In this document: positions 17,177-25,359 of the stretch, piece after piece | Position numbering within the stretch: the first letter of the stretch is position 1 | How the letters are laid out: each line of letters begins with the position of its first letter | Assembly: GCF_003350405.1 (NCBI RefSeq) | Contig: NZ_QQAW01000019.1 | Location: forward strand, 1-42,619 | Direction of reading: 5' to 3' | Length of the DNA: 42,619 bases | Source: Gluconacetobacter liquefaciens | Lineage (GTDB): Bacteria; Pseudomonadota; Alphaproteobacteria; Acetobacterales; Acetobacteraceae | Program-made: the position numbers and the translations under genes | Notes under the pieces: model-generated | Seen by the model: the letters and a program-made list of their open reading frames with translations, nothing else | Told to the model about the DNA's origin: nothing | Database searches by the model: none

Positions 17177-18172
17177 ATGTTGTTCTCAAAGCTCGGCTCC
17201 ACTGGCCTTGATATTTCGCGTCTCTGCTTGGGGTGTATGACTTTCGGAGAACCGGGTGCCGGCGTTCATAATTGGACGATTGGCGAAGCTGATAGTCGGC
17301 AGATTATCAGGCGAGCAGTCGAGTGTGGGATCAATTTTTTCGATACTGCGAATAGCTACTCAGCCGGCACCTCTGAAGTGATCGTTGGTAAGCTCCTTAA
17401 GGAATATACCCGTCGAGACGAAGTAGTTATCGCCACAAAGGTCTTTTTTCCTGAACGGATGCTGGAAGGGAATGCTGCTCCTAATCGCAAGGGTCTCTCG
17501 CGCAAAGCGATCATGACCGAGATCGATGCCAGCCTGACGCGCCTTGGAACCGATTATGTCGATCTCTATCAGATCCACCGTTGGGATTATGGAACGCCGA
17601 TCGAAGAGACGATGGAGGCGCTTCATGATATCGTAAAGGCCGGCAAGGCCCGATACATCGGTGCTTCATCAATGTTCGCATGGCAATTCGCTAAAGCGCA
17701 GGAGACGGCGCGCCTCAACGGATGGACGCGCTTCGTCACCATGCAGAATTATCTTAATTTGCTCTATCGGGAAGAAGAACGCGAAATGATTCCGCTGTGT
17801 GCGGATCAGGGCGTGGGAATCCTGCCGTGGAGTCCCTTGGCGCGTGGGCGGTTGGCACGCCCCGTTGGCGAGCAGACGAAGCGGAGCGAAAGCGATGCTT
17901 TCGGCCAGACGCTTTTCGCCGCGACGGAAGAGGCAGATAACGCAGTAATCAGCGCCGTCGAACGTGTCGCTGCTGCGCGTAGCATATCGATGGCACAGGT
18001 GTCTCTTGCTTGGGTTCTGGCCAAGCAAGAGGTGTCAGCTCCAATCGTTGGTGCCTCTAAATCACCTCATCTCGACGATGCTATAGCCGCCTTGGAGATC
18101 ATGTTGAGCATTGACGAGGTTGCGGCATTGGAGAGGGATTACTTGCCGCATCCTGTTACTGGATTTGAATAG
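17177..18172 (+). CDS. Aldo/keto reductase
   Basis: This 331-residue NADPH-dependent aldo/keto reductase has the full catalytic tetrad: Asp56 and Tyr61 (FDTANSYSAGTSE), Lys88 (ATKVFF) and His134 (QIHRWD). SLAWVLAKQEVSAPIVGAS near the end is the usual cofactor-phosphate site. The family reduces aldehydes and ketones to alcohols. The start has AAGGAAAAGG upstream (about 17163-17172), and the spacing to the MBL gene is 16 bases, so it is part of the same operon. It is the last of the four enzymes under the presumed LysR control. Confidence 0.92.
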   Translation: MLFSKLGSTGLDISRLCLGCMTFGEPGAGVHNWTIGEADSRQIIRRAVECGINFFDTANSYSAGTSEVIVGKLLKEYTRRDEVVIATKVFFPERMLEGNAAPNRKGLSRKAIMTEIDASLTRLGTDYVDLYQIHRWDYGTPIEETMEALHDIVKAGKARYIGASSMFAWQFAKAQETARLNGWTRFVTMQNYLNLLYREEEREMIPLCADQGVGILPWSPLARGRLARPVGEQTKRSESDAFGQTLFAATEEADNAVISAVERVAAARSISMAQVSLAWVLAKQEVSAPIVGASKSPHLDDAIAALEIMLSIDEVAALERDYLPHPVTGFE

Positions 18173-18204
18173 ATAGATCTGATTTCCAAGGAGACCGTTG
18201 TGAC

Positions 18205-19227
18205 ATGCGTCGAACGCGGCACGTTCCGGAGATCAGGGGAGTTGCAGGCGGTAGGATACCGTTGATTTCACTTGTCCAGATGCTGGTGCTTGCTGAGCAT
18301 CTGAACTTCCATCACGCCGCAAACGCACTCGGTGTTGCTCAATCGAGCGTCAGCACCCGAATCAAGGCGCTGGAAGAGACGTTGGGTCTTACCCTGTTTG
18401 AGCGGCGTCATCGCGGGGTCCGGTTGACTGAGGCCGGGCGCCGCTTCGTTGCGGAGGTTTCGGCTGGTATCGAGCAGATCGACCATGCTGTCAGGACGGC
18501 AGGCGCGATTGCCGACGGCATGGTCGGGCGCCTCGCGATTGGACTGCACGGTTCGATCGCGACAGGATTTCTCGCCGATTTGCGCAGGCGCTATCGCGCA
18601 GCCCACCCGGCAATCGAGCAGAGCATCATCGAAGGACCGTCATCACATACCCTTGCCATGATCCGCGAGGGCAAACTCGACGTGGCTTTCATCGTCAATG
18701 TTGCCGATGTGCCGGATTGCCATAGTAGGCATCTCTGGAACGAGGCGCTGGTGATCGCTCTTCCTTCCGCGCATCCGCTTGCGACTTTAGAATCCCTTGC
18801 TTGGGCTGACCTCCTCGCGGAGACCTTTCTCGTCCGGCAGGGTGGCGCCGGGCCGCAGGTTTTTGAACATATCGTCCGGCGCGTGGCCGAGCATGGGCGA
18901 TCGCCGCGCCTCCAGCGGCGCGATGTCGGGCGGGACACTCTGATGCATATGGTCGCGGCAGGGGAGGGGATCACGCTGACCCATGAGGCAGGGAGCCATG
19001 TGCCATTCCCCGGCGTCGTCTTCCGTCCGATCGACGACGAAAAGGAACACGCCCGGTTCAGCGCTGTCTGGTCGCCTCAGAACCGCAGCCCCGCGCTGCG
19101 TAATCTTCTGGATCTCGCCACACATATGAGTCGCCTGGATGGTTTGACCATGCGGGGTCAAACCATGTCATCATCGTTGCTAGTCAAGATACCGGGACAT
19201 CACGAAACGGGCGGCGCGCGTTTATGA
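18205..19227 (+). CDS. LysR-family regulator (ICE-associated type)
   Basis: This 340-residue LysR-type protein has an N-terminal helix-turn-helix (LNFHHAANALGVAQSSVSTR), a linker helix and an effector-binding domain (about 110-310). The start at 18205 has AAGGAG ten bases upstream. Similar LysR genes lie between relaxase and traG in related elements, so this is likely a backbone regulator rather than part of the metabolic cargo. It is co-oriented with the isochorismatase-like gene 46 bases downstream and may control it. The inducer is unknown. Confidence 0.87.
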   Translation: MRRTRHVPEIRGVAGGRIPLISLVQMLVLAEHLNFHHAANALGVAQSSVSTRIKALEETLGLTLFERRHRGVRLTEAGRRFVAEVSAGIEQIDHAVRTAGAIADGMVGRLAIGLHGSIATGFLADLRRRYRAAHPAIEQSIIEGPSSHTLAMIREGKLDVAFIVNVADVPDCHSRHLWNEALVIALPSAHPLATLESLAWADLLAETFLVRQGGAGPQVFEHIVRRVAEHGRSPRLQRRDVGRDTLMHMVAAGEGITLTHEAGSHVPFPGVVFRPIDDEKEHARFSAVWSPQNRSPALRNLLDLATHMSRLDGLTMRGQTMSSSLLVKIPGHHETGGARL

Positions 19228-19273
19228 AGCGTCGGCGCTGTCAAAATAGCCTGTTACCAGGAGGAAAATCCCA

Positions 19274-19876
19274 ATGACCCTAGAAACTTTCCGCGAGATA
19301 TATGGGCTCGATGACAACCCGTCGCCGCTTGATCAGTCGGTATTGATCCTGATCGACATCCAGCGCGAATATCGCGACGGGCGAGTACCGCTCGCCAATG
19401 TCGATGTGGCGGCAGATGAGGCCGGACGGCTGCTAGATCTCGCGCGGTGCAAGGGCGTGCCGGTCATCCATATCGCCCATGACGCCGGACCAGGCGCTCC
19501 CGCCTTTGCCAGCGATGGTCCGTATCGTGATTTCCTGCCCCAGGTGATGCCCCGCGAAGGGGAGACGGTTCTGTTCAAGACTCACGCCAATGCGTTTATC
19601 GGCACCGGGCTGGTGGATCGGATCAAGGAGACGGGTCGGAACGAGGTCATCATCGCTGGTGATACGGTTGGTGTCTGCGTATCCACCACCGCCCGCGCGG
19701 CGGCGGAGGAATACGGCCTGCGCGTGACCCTTGTGGCGGACGCCATTGCCGCACGTGATGTCGCTGATCCGCTGGGTGGAACGATCGCTGCCGAAACCGT
19801 GCGTCGCGTCGCCCTGGCCGAACTGGCGGATATGTTCGCCGTCATCGTAAAGGACAGCACCGCGTGGAAGGAATGA
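19274..19876 (+). CDS. Isochorismatase-like cysteine hydrolase
   Basis: This 200-residue hydrolase is of the isochorismatase/nicotinamidase superfamily. The catalytic triad is visible: Asp28 (LIDIQREY), Lys102 (LFKTHANAF) and Cys135 (GVCVSTT). It should hydrolyse a C-N or vinyl-ether-type bond in a small molecule; the substrate cannot be read from sequence. CAGGAGG lies 11 bases before the ATG. It follows the LysR gene closely and probably shares its transcript. It may be a metabolic passenger of the element. Confidence 0.88.
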   Translation: MTLETFREIYGLDDNPSPLDQSVLILIDIQREYRDGRVPLANVDVAADEAGRLLDLARCKGVPVIHIAHDAGPGAPAFASDGPYRDFLPQVMPREGETVLFKTHANAFIGTGLVDRIKETGRNEVIIAGDTVGVCVSTTARAAAEEYGLRVTLVADAIAARDVADPLGGTIAAETVRRVALAELADMFAVIVKDSTAWKE

Positions 19877-19899
19877 GGGTGTCTTTTCCCCTCAGCCGG

Positions 19900-20124
19900 T
19901 CAGCGCGGACTGGCCGGGACAGCTTGCAATAACGCGCCCGGTTCCACGTCCAGTGCCTCTGCAATCTTTCCCAGGATCGTAACGCTTGCCGACACGTCCG
20001 CGCGTTCGATCGCCCCGACATAGCGGGTGCTCAGGCCGGCGCGATCGGCCAGCTCTTCTTGCGTCATGTCCCTGTCATGACGCATCCGACGCAGGTTGAC
20101 CGCCATGACCTCCTTGAGGTCCAT
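19900..20124 (-). CDS. XRE-family repressor
   Basis: This 74-residue DNA-binding protein is almost entirely a Cro/C1-type helix-turn-helix, MTQEELADRAGLSTRYVGAI. The start at 20124 gives MDLKEVMAVNLRRMRHDRD; a second ATG at 20106 is possible. The longer upstream frame would read through the operators and is unlikely. Two tandem 14-bp palindromes lie 22-50 bases upstream, where a repressor would block its own promoter. It is a good candidate for a master repressor of ICE transfer, judged by position before the traG block. Confidence 0.85.
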   Translation of the reverse strand: MDLKEVMAVNLRRMRHDRDMTQEELADRAGLSTRYVGAIERADVSASVTILGKIAEALDVEPGALLQAVPASPR

Positions 20125-20145
20125 GCGATCATCGAGACCTGTGTC

Positions 20146-20174
20146 GGAACGATCGTTCCAGGAATGATCGTTCC
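20146..20174. promoter_or_regulatory. Tandem palindromic operators
   Basis: GGAACGATCGTTCC (20146-20159, a perfect palindrome) and GGAATGATCGTTCC (20161-20174, one mismatch) are separated by one base. A further half-site-like CGTTC follows at about 20179. The 15-bp repeat spacing would place two bound dimers next to each other. The sites sit directly upstream of the XRE gene ending at 19900 and overlap the stop codon of the XRE gene at 20174-20458. Autoregulation by one of the two XRE proteins is the simplest reading. Confidence 0.75.
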
Positions 20175-20458
20175 TATTCGTTCTGGCCCGTGGTATTGTC
20201 CCCGTCCGGAGGGGACTTTTCCGTGCCATGTGCGAGACGGATGAGAAGATCCGCGCTGGAAACGCCAAGCGCGGCTGTTATGTCCACGAACTCGATGACA
20301 TCGATTCGTCGCTCTCCATTCTCATATTTGGCGACGAAGGATTGTGGCTTGCCGAGTGCGGCCGCCAGTTCCGCCTGCGTCATACCCCCGGTCTTGCGTG
20401 CCTCGACAAGAAGCGATTGCAGCAAAAGCTGCCGGGGTGTGCGCAGGGATTTCTTCAC
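20174..20458 (-). CDS. XRE-family regulator with GTG start
   Basis: This is a protein of about 94 residues with a helix-turn-helix, MTQAELAAALGKPQSFVAKY followed by ENGERRIDVIEF, typical of the small ICE XRE regulators. The proposed start is GTG 20458 (VKKSLRTPRQLLLQ). The frame is open further upstream, but that part would cover an operator array and a hairpin. The hairpin CGGAACGGCTC/GAGCCGTTCCG (20460-20470 with 20486-20496) lies directly before the start and could mask the ribosome-binding site. It is divergent from the DUF2285 gene that leads into traG, so it may control transfer genes. Confidence 0.8.
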   Translation of the reverse strand: MKKSLRTPRQLLLQSLLVEARKTGGMTQAELAAALGKPQSFVAKYENGERRIDVIEFVDITAALGVSSADLLIRLAHGTEKSPPDGDNTTGQNE

Positions 20459-20498
20459 GCGGAACGGCTCTCCGACGGGCAAGGGGAGCCGTTCCGAT

Positions 20499-20533
20499 AA
20501 TCCTGATTTGGGATTATCCCATTTTGGGATATG
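20499..20533. promoter_or_regulatory. Ladder of GGGAT half-sites between divergent genes
   Basis: TGGGATTATCCCA (20509-20521) is a perfect palindrome about T20515. It overlaps ATCCCATTTTGGGAT (20516-20530), also perfect with a TTT spacer, and an ATCC half-site lies at about 20500. This makes a run of alternating half-sites in the 106-base spacer between the XRE gene and the DUF2285-traG operon. It is a likely bidirectional operator of the traG transcript. Confidence 0.65.
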
Positions 20534-20564
20534 GTTGACTGCAATCCTGCTGGAGGGCTGTCGG

Positions 20565-20861
20565 ATGACAGCAAGACCCGAACTGGACCCCGATGTCGAT
20601 GACCTGGCGCCGACCGTGCCGGAGATCACGACCTATGACGAAGTGCATTTCATCACCTATCTCCGCCTGCTTGACGCCGAGGCGGATCGGGCCGACTGGG
20701 CGGAGGTGGCGCGGATCGTGCTGCATCGCGATCCGGCGGACGCCGAGCGCACGCGCACCTGCTGGGAAAGTCATCTTGCCCGTGCGCAATGGATGACGAA
20801 GATCGGTTACCGGAAGATTCTCGAACAGGCCGCGATCGACGCCCGCGCAACCAGGCACTGA
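20565..20861 (+). CDS. DUF2285-type small protein
   Basis: This 98-residue acidic protein begins MTARPELDPDVDDLAPTVPE and contains YLRLLDAEADRADWAEVARI and SHLARAQWMTKIGYR. It matches the small DUF2285-type proteins that usually lie just upstream of traG in trb-type ICEs. GGAGGG eight bases before ATG 20565 decides the start. The function is unproven; the helical C-terminus suggests DNA binding. It is the first gene rightward from the operator ladder, and traG follows after 117 bases. Confidence 0.75.
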   Translation: MTARPELDPDVDDLAPTVPEITTYDEVHFITYLRLLDAEADRADWAEVARIVLHRDPADAERTRTCWESHLARAQWMTKIGYRKILEQAAIDARATRH

Positions 20862-20978
20862 CCGTCCTTTTTCTACGCCATGGTATCCGACGGTACGATC
20901 GCGACTCATTATATATTGCCTGCCGCTGGGTCGCCCCTTCTCTGATCGGTTTCATTTCCCAAGCCGATTGGAGCCCCG

Positions 20979-22967
20979 ATGTCCGGAAGCCGTGTCCTGT
21001 GGGGGCAGGTCGCCCTCGTCCTGCTGATCGTCTTCGTCGCCCTCTGGAGTGCCACGGAATGGACGGCCTGGCGTCTCGGCTTTCAGCCCCAGCTTGGCGC
21101 TCCTTGGTTCACGGTGGCGGGCTGGCCCTTCTACGATCCGCCGGCCTTCTTCTGGTGGTGGTATTTCTATGATGCCTATGCGCCGTCGATCTTCGTGACG
21201 GGCGGATACATCGCCTCATCCGGTGGCCTCATCGGCAGCGTCGTTGCCATCGCCCTGTCCATCCTCCGGGCGCGGGAAGCCCGCAACGTCGCTACATACG
21301 GCTCGGCCAGGTGGGCGGACGTTGGTGAGGTGACGGAAGCCGGGCTGCTCGATCCCGATGGCGTGGTGCTGGGCCGGTGGGATCAGGACTATCTGCGGCA
21401 TAACGGCCCCGAGCACGTCCTGTGCTTTGCGCCGACCCGTTCGGGCAAAGGCGTCGGGCTGGTCGTGCCAACGCTGCTGACCTGGCCGGGTTCGGCCATC
21501 GTCCACGACATCAAGGGCGAGAACTGGGGGCTGACCGCCGGATTTCGTGCCCGGCACGGGCGCGTGCTGCTGTTCGACCCGACAGATCCGGCATCCTCGC
21601 CCTATAACCCGCTGCTGGAGGTCCGGCGTGGTGACAAAGAGGTGCGCGACGTCCAGAACATCGCCGATATTCTCGTCGATCCCGAAGGTGCTTTGGACCG
21701 GCGCAACCATTGGGAGAAGACCTCGCATTCCCTGCTGGTCGGCGCGATCCTGCATGTCCTCTATGCGGAACCGGACAAGACGCTGGCCGGTGTCGCCAAT
21801 TTCCTCTCCGACCCGAAGCGGCCGGTGGAAGCGACGCTACGCGCCATGATGTCCACGCCGCATCTCGGCAAGGCGGGCGTGCATCCCGTCATCGCCTCGT
21901 CGGCGCGCGAACTGCTGAACAAGAGTGACAACGAACGGTCAGGTGTATTGTCCACCGCCATGTCGTTCCTGGGCCTCTATCGCGACCCCGTGGTGGCGAA
22001 GGTGACGGCACGATGCGACTGGCGCATCGCGGATCTGGTATCCGGCCGCCAGCCCGCCAGTCTCTACCTTGTTGTGCCGCCATCCGATATCGCCCGCACC
22101 AAGCCGCTGATCCGCCTGATCCTGAACCAGATCGGTCGGCGGTTGACGGAGGATCTCCATGTCTCCGCCCATCGGCACCGGTTGCTGCTGATGCTCGATG
22201 AGTTTCCCGCCCTTGGCCGGCTCGATTTCTTCGAGAGTGCGCTGGCCTTCATGGCGGGGTATGGGATCAAATCCTTTCTGATCGCGCAGAGCCTCAACCA
22301 GATCGAGAAAGCCTATGGTGCGAACAACAGCATTCTCGACAACTGCCATGTCCGTGTTGCCTTCGCCACCAACGACGAACGCACCGCCCGGCGTGTGTCG
22401 GATGCCCTCGGCACCGCGACCGAAATGCGTGATTCCACCAATTATGCCGGCCATCGCCTGTCACCCTGGCTCGGGCATCTCATGGTGTCACGGCAGGAAA
22501 CGGCACGCCCTCTACTCACGCCCGGCGAGGTGATGCAGCTTCCCCCAACCGATGAACTGTTGCTGGTCGCGGGTGTGGCCCCCGTTCGCGCGAAGAAGGC
22601 GCGCTATTACGAGGACGCGCGGTTCACGGAGCGTGTCCTGCCGCCCCCGACTACCGGAACGCAGCGCCCGTCCGCGCCCCCGTCCGACGACTGGTCGGCG
22701 CTGGAGGTAGGGGTTCCATCAGGAGGGCCAGCACCGGATGGCAGTAATGGGGCTGATGACGATCCGGCCAATGCCGGTATTCGCCGCGAACCGGAATTGC
22801 CAGAGCATGAGGACGTCGCGCGCCCCGAGCGTCCGGGCGTGCAGGAGTTCGACGTGCTCGACGACGAGCCGGATGTCGATGCTGCCAAAGCGCGCACTAT
22901 ACGCCAGCAGGCCCGCTCCGTTGCGCGTCAGGCGACGATGGACCCGGCCGATGGTCTCGATCTGTGA
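20979..22967 (+). CDS. traG: Type IV coupling protein TraG/VirD4
   Basis: This 662-residue coupling ATPase brings the relaxase-DNA complex to the type IV secretion channel. Two N-terminal membrane helices (about 8-25 and 70-95) anchor it. Walker A is APTRSGKG (151-158) and Walker B is LLMLDEFPALG (about 404-414). FLIAQSLNQIEKAYG and the terminal acidic, proline-rich tail (about 560-650) are also seen in this family. ATG 20979 has GGAG upstream. It is followed immediately by the ribbon-helix-helix gene, as in related elements. Confidence 0.95.
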   Translation: MSGSRVLWGQVALVLLIVFVALWSATEWTAWRLGFQPQLGAPWFTVAGWPFYDPPAFFWWWYFYDAYAPSIFVTGGYIASSGGLIGSVVAIALSILRAREARNVATYGSARWADVGEVTEAGLLDPDGVVLGRWDQDYLRHNGPEHVLCFAPTRSGKGVGLVVPTLLTWPGSAIVHDIKGENWGLTAGFRARHGRVLLFDPTDPASSPYNPLLEVRRGDKEVRDVQNIADILVDPEGALDRRNHWEKTSHSLLVGAILHVLYAEPDKTLAGVANFLSDPKRPVEATLRAMMSTPHLGKAGVHPVIASSARELLNKSDNERSGVLSTAMSFLGLYRDPVVAKVTARCDWRIADLVSGRQPASLYLVVPPSDIARTKPLIRLILNQIGRRLTEDLHVSAHRHRLLLMLDEFPALGRLDFFESALAFMAGYGIKSFLIAQSLNQIEKAYGANNSILDNCHVRVAFATNDERTARRVSDALGTATEMRDSTNYAGHRLSPWLGHLMVSRQETARPLLTPGEVMQLPPTDELLLVAGVAPVRAKKARYYEDARFTERVLPPPTTGTQRPSAPPSDDWSALEVGVPSGGPAPDGSNGADDDPANAGIRREPELPEHEDVARPERPGVQEFDVLDDEPDVDAAKARTIRQQARSVARQATMDPADGLDL

Positions 22968-22975
22968 GGATGCCC

Positions 22976-23407
22976 ATGTCGAGCAAGACCCGTATGAATG
23001 TGTATTTCGAGCCGGAGCTTCTGAAGCAGGTCGAGGCGCTGGCGTTGCGGCGCAATGTCTCGAAATCGGCGGTGATTGAGGCGGCCGTCGCTTCCTTCCT
23101 TTCTGCCGACGCCTCGGAGCGACTGGAGGCGGTGTTCGCACGCCGTATGGACAGGATCGACCGCCAGATCGCCGGGATGGACGAAGACCTCGCCATTATG
23201 GGTGAGACGCTGGCACTGTTCATCCGCTTCTGGCTGATCGTCACCCCACCGCTGCCTGATAGTGCCCAGGCATCGGCCAGGGCGAAAGGCGTCGAGCGGT
23301 TCGAGGGTTTCCTGCAATCGCTCGGGCGGAAGCTGGCGACGGGAGATCGCTTTCTCAGGGAACTGTCGCGGGACATCGACACGCGGCGCAATGGAGGGGG
23401 AGGTTAG
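22976..23407 (+). CDS. Ribbon-helix-helix (CopG-like) protein
   Basis: This is a 143-residue protein. The N-terminal ribbon-helix-helix is RMNVYFEPELLKQVEALALR with NVSKSAVIEAAVASFL. A long helical C-terminal part follows. CopG-type genes lie between traG and trbB in this ICE layout and probably regulate the trb operon or help the relaxosome. GAGG lies seven bases before ATG 22976; the upstream ATG 22970 is possible. In related elements trbB follows directly. Here a restriction-modification block intervenes, so trb transcription may depend on a different promoter. Confidence 0.82.
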   Translation: MSSKTRMNVYFEPELLKQVEALALRRNVSKSAVIEAAVASFLSADASERLEAVFARRMDRIDRQIAGMDEDLAIMGETLALFIRFWLIVTPPLPDSAQASARAKGVERFEGFLQSLGRKLATGDRFLRELSRDIDTRRNGGGG

Positions 23408-23434
23408 ACAGAGCATTTATGAGTGATGAAATGG

Positions 23435-23460
23435 GTATCTTAGTCCGTGGACTTATAGTC
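23435..23460. promoter_or_regulatory. C-box operator of the restriction-modification system
   Basis: AGTCCGTGGACTTATAGTC (23442-23460) closely resembles the C-boxes described for controller proteins of type II restriction-modification systems. It has the palindrome GACTTATAGTC and the GTCCGTGGAC spacer symmetry. The left box, GTATCTTAGTC (23435-23445), is degenerate. It lies 23 bases before GTG 23484. A TTCTAG element at about 23473 could be the -10, which would make the controller transcript nearly leaderless, as in several C-protein systems. Confidence 0.65.
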
Positions 23461-23483
23461 GCCTTTTTGTGAATTCTAGGACG

Positions 23484-23714
23484 GTGAACACAGAACATCT
23501 CAAAGCCCTTGGGCAACGCATCAGGGACCTTCGAAAGAATATCGGATGGACTCAAGAAGAGTTGGCCGAACGTGCGGGAATTGATCGATCCTATATTGGT
23601 GGCGTGGAGCGTGGTGAACGAAACCTGACTTTCTTAGTACTTTGTCAGATATGTCAGGCTCTCAATTGCGATGTTGCCACACTTACCCAAAATATACCGA
23701 AAGAATATATATGA
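23484..23714 (+). CDS. Controller (C) protein, XRE family
   Basis: This 76-residue helix-turn-helix protein (LGQRIRDLRKNIGWTQEELA, then RAGIDRSYIGGVERGERNLT) has the length and sequence style of restriction-modification controller proteins. It should bind the C-box upstream, activate its own gene and the overlapping endonuclease gene, and so delay restriction until methylation is complete. The start is GTG 23484; GTG 23469 would add five residues. Its stop overlaps the endonuclease start (ATGA). AT-rich composition marks it as cargo together with its two partners. Confidence 0.82.
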   Translation: MNTEHLKALGQRIRDLRKNIGWTQEELAERAGIDRSYIGGVERGERNLTFLVLCQICQALNCDVATLTQNIPKEYI

Positions 23715-24418
23715 AGTGGCTACGGACTCTTATTCTTTTTGACCAAGGAAACGTTATTTCCTCACGAGATTGGAGAGAATTACACGAAAGTTATGTTAGA
23801 TCGATTCAGAGTATTGAGTATCCAAAAGGTTCAGGGCGTCTGATAGTTAGACGAAAAGAACGTAAACCAGACGGAAAATGGGCACGGAACGGCGTCGGCT
23901 ATCTTCGGCATGGCTTTCTTGAGCATATGCGTGATGTAGAAGGTTGGGAACCGGAGGGAAGTGTCAATCTTGCTCGAAATCGAGAGCAGCCATCTATCAA
24001 GTTATATCCTTCATTAGATGACTACCGGGAGCCTATTACTTCCGATTTTGGGGGTTTTGATTTGGCGACAATAGGCGATGGAGGCACACGTATTGCTATT
24101 GAATGGGAAACAGGAAATATTTCATCCTCTCATCGTAGCATGAACAAGTTGGCCATCGCTTTAGGGGCGGGTATCGTAGAGGTAGGCGTTCTTATTGTTC
24201 CAAGTAGAGCTCTTTATGAACATCTGACAGACAGAGTTGGCAATATTGGTGAACTGTCGGGATATCTTTCTATGTGGGAGGGTCTTAAAAGCACCGTTCA
24301 GCGTGGATTGCTGGCTATTACGGTTGTTGAGCATGACGAACTAACTGATTCAAATAATATCCCTTATTTTAAGGTTGGCAACGACGGACGAGCGGCAGAA
24401 GGTCGAGGTGAGATTTAA
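23711..24418 (+). CDS. BamHI-like type II restriction endonuclease
   Basis: This 235-residue enzyme has the segment EWETGNISSSHRSMNKL (131-147), nearly the same as the catalytic region of BamHI (EFETGNISSAHRSMNKL). YEHLTDRVGNIGEL likewise matches BamHI YYLTDRVTNFEEL. Glu131 and Glu133 correspond to BamHI Glu111 and Glu113, and Asp117 probably to Asp94. A homodimeric Mg-dependent enzyme cutting a GGATCC-like site is expected, though close relatives may differ in specificity. BamHI itself has 213 residues. The ATG overlaps the C-protein stop. The convergent methyltransferase gene overlaps its last four bases. Confidence 0.9.
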   Translation: MKWLRTLILFDQGNVISSRDWRELHESYVRSIQSIEYPKGSGRLIVRRKERKPDGKWARNGVGYLRHGFLEHMRDVEGWEPEGSVNLARNREQPSIKLYPSLDDYREPITSDFGGFDLATIGDGGTRIAIEWETGNISSSHRSMNKLAIALGAGIVEVGVLIVPSRALYEHLTDRVGNIGELSGYLSMWEGLKSTVQRGLLAITVVEHDELTDSNNIPYFKVGNDGRAAEGRGEI

Positions 24419-25359
24419 AAAGATATTTTCATTTGCTCTTCGTTTTTAGGTGAGCAGTCACATGAAGCGATATCCTCTTTCAATCTATATGCTTTTGGAA
24501 GAGGTTTCCCGTTTTTACGGCGACGCTCAAGGTCTGTTTTTGTGAATAGGGTGTTTTTAGACGAATGAATATCTATTAAATGTTCTTTGTCTCCTTTCAG
24601 ATCCGAAAAGCGTTCGACTATTGTACTGCAATCTAATTCAGATCCAATCCAACGCCGTCCATTGAGCTCAGCGGCAACAAAGGTCGTCCCTGAACCACCA
24701 AAAGGGTCCAATATTAGGTCTCCTGCATCGGATGCCATACAGATAATGCGATCCATAAGTTTTAAAGAAAGCGCATTAGCGTCTCGTTTTTTATATTTTG
24801 CATGGCGAACCGGGGGAATATCTGTCCAAACATCTGACAGATTCACTCCGTTGGGATTCATCTTGTCTTTATATCCACCATAATCACGTAATTCACCGCC
24901 GCAATGACGGCAACATGGCGTCGGTATGCGGTCGGGATGAAAAGTTGTGGGTTTGGTACCTTTTACAAAATACAATAATGAATAATGTGAGGGGTAAAGG
25001 CGTCCCCTAATAGGAAGGGAGTATTTAATATCTACGCTAATCCAGTGGCGAAAAGTCAATTTTTCGCCGACATATGCTCCCAAAGGGAGATTCCACTTTG
25101 GAAGGTTCCACAGAAACAGGGAGCCGCCAGGCTTTAGGGTGCGGATCATTTCATCTATCCACGCCTTGCACCAAGATATGTAATCTTCTTCCTCATGCTT
25201 ATCATGAAAACCTGAGGAATATTTCTTGCCAAGATTGAATGGCGGATCAGCAAAAGCAAGGTCGACGACCTCACTCTCCACGGATTGGAGGAATTCTAGG
25301 CAATCGCCTTGGTATGCACGGCCCAATGTCGTTTCAAAAATGGGTATCATAGGCATCAT
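24415..25359 (-). CDS. Cognate DNA methyltransferase of the BamHI-like system
   Basis: This is a beta-class amino-methyltransferase of about 314 residues. FADPPFNLGKKY is motif IV, and DPFGGSGTTFVAAE the SAM-binding motif, coming after it. AYQGDCLEFL is the usual N-terminal segment. PCCRHCGGEL (about 155-165) may bind a metal. It should protect the sites cut by the BamHI-like enzyme; whether it modifies cytosine N4 or adenine N6 is not decided here. The start is uncertain. ATG 25359 fits the family domain, but the frame is open with an ATG at 25608 that would add 83 residues. Transcription is convergent with the endonuclease. Confidence 0.85.
   Translation of the reverse strand: MMPMIPIFETTLGRAYQGDCLEFLQSVESEVVDLAFADPPFNLGKKYSSGFHDKHEEEDYISWCKAWIDEMIRTLKPGGSLFLWNLPKWNLPLGAYVGEKLTFRHWISVDIKYSLPIRGRLYPSHYSLLYFVKGTKPTTFHPDRIPTPCCRHCGGELRDYGGYKDKMNPNGVNLSDVWTDIPPVRHAKYKKRDANALSLKLMDRIICMASDAGDLILDPFGGSGTTFVAAELNGRRWIGSELDCSTIVERFSDLKGDKEHLIDIHSSKNTLFTKTDLERRRKNGKPLPKAYRLKEDIASCDCSPKNEEQMKISF

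Noticed and set aside
20460-20496. Rho-independent terminator
   Set aside because: The stem is not followed by a T tract in either direction and lies directly before a start codon.
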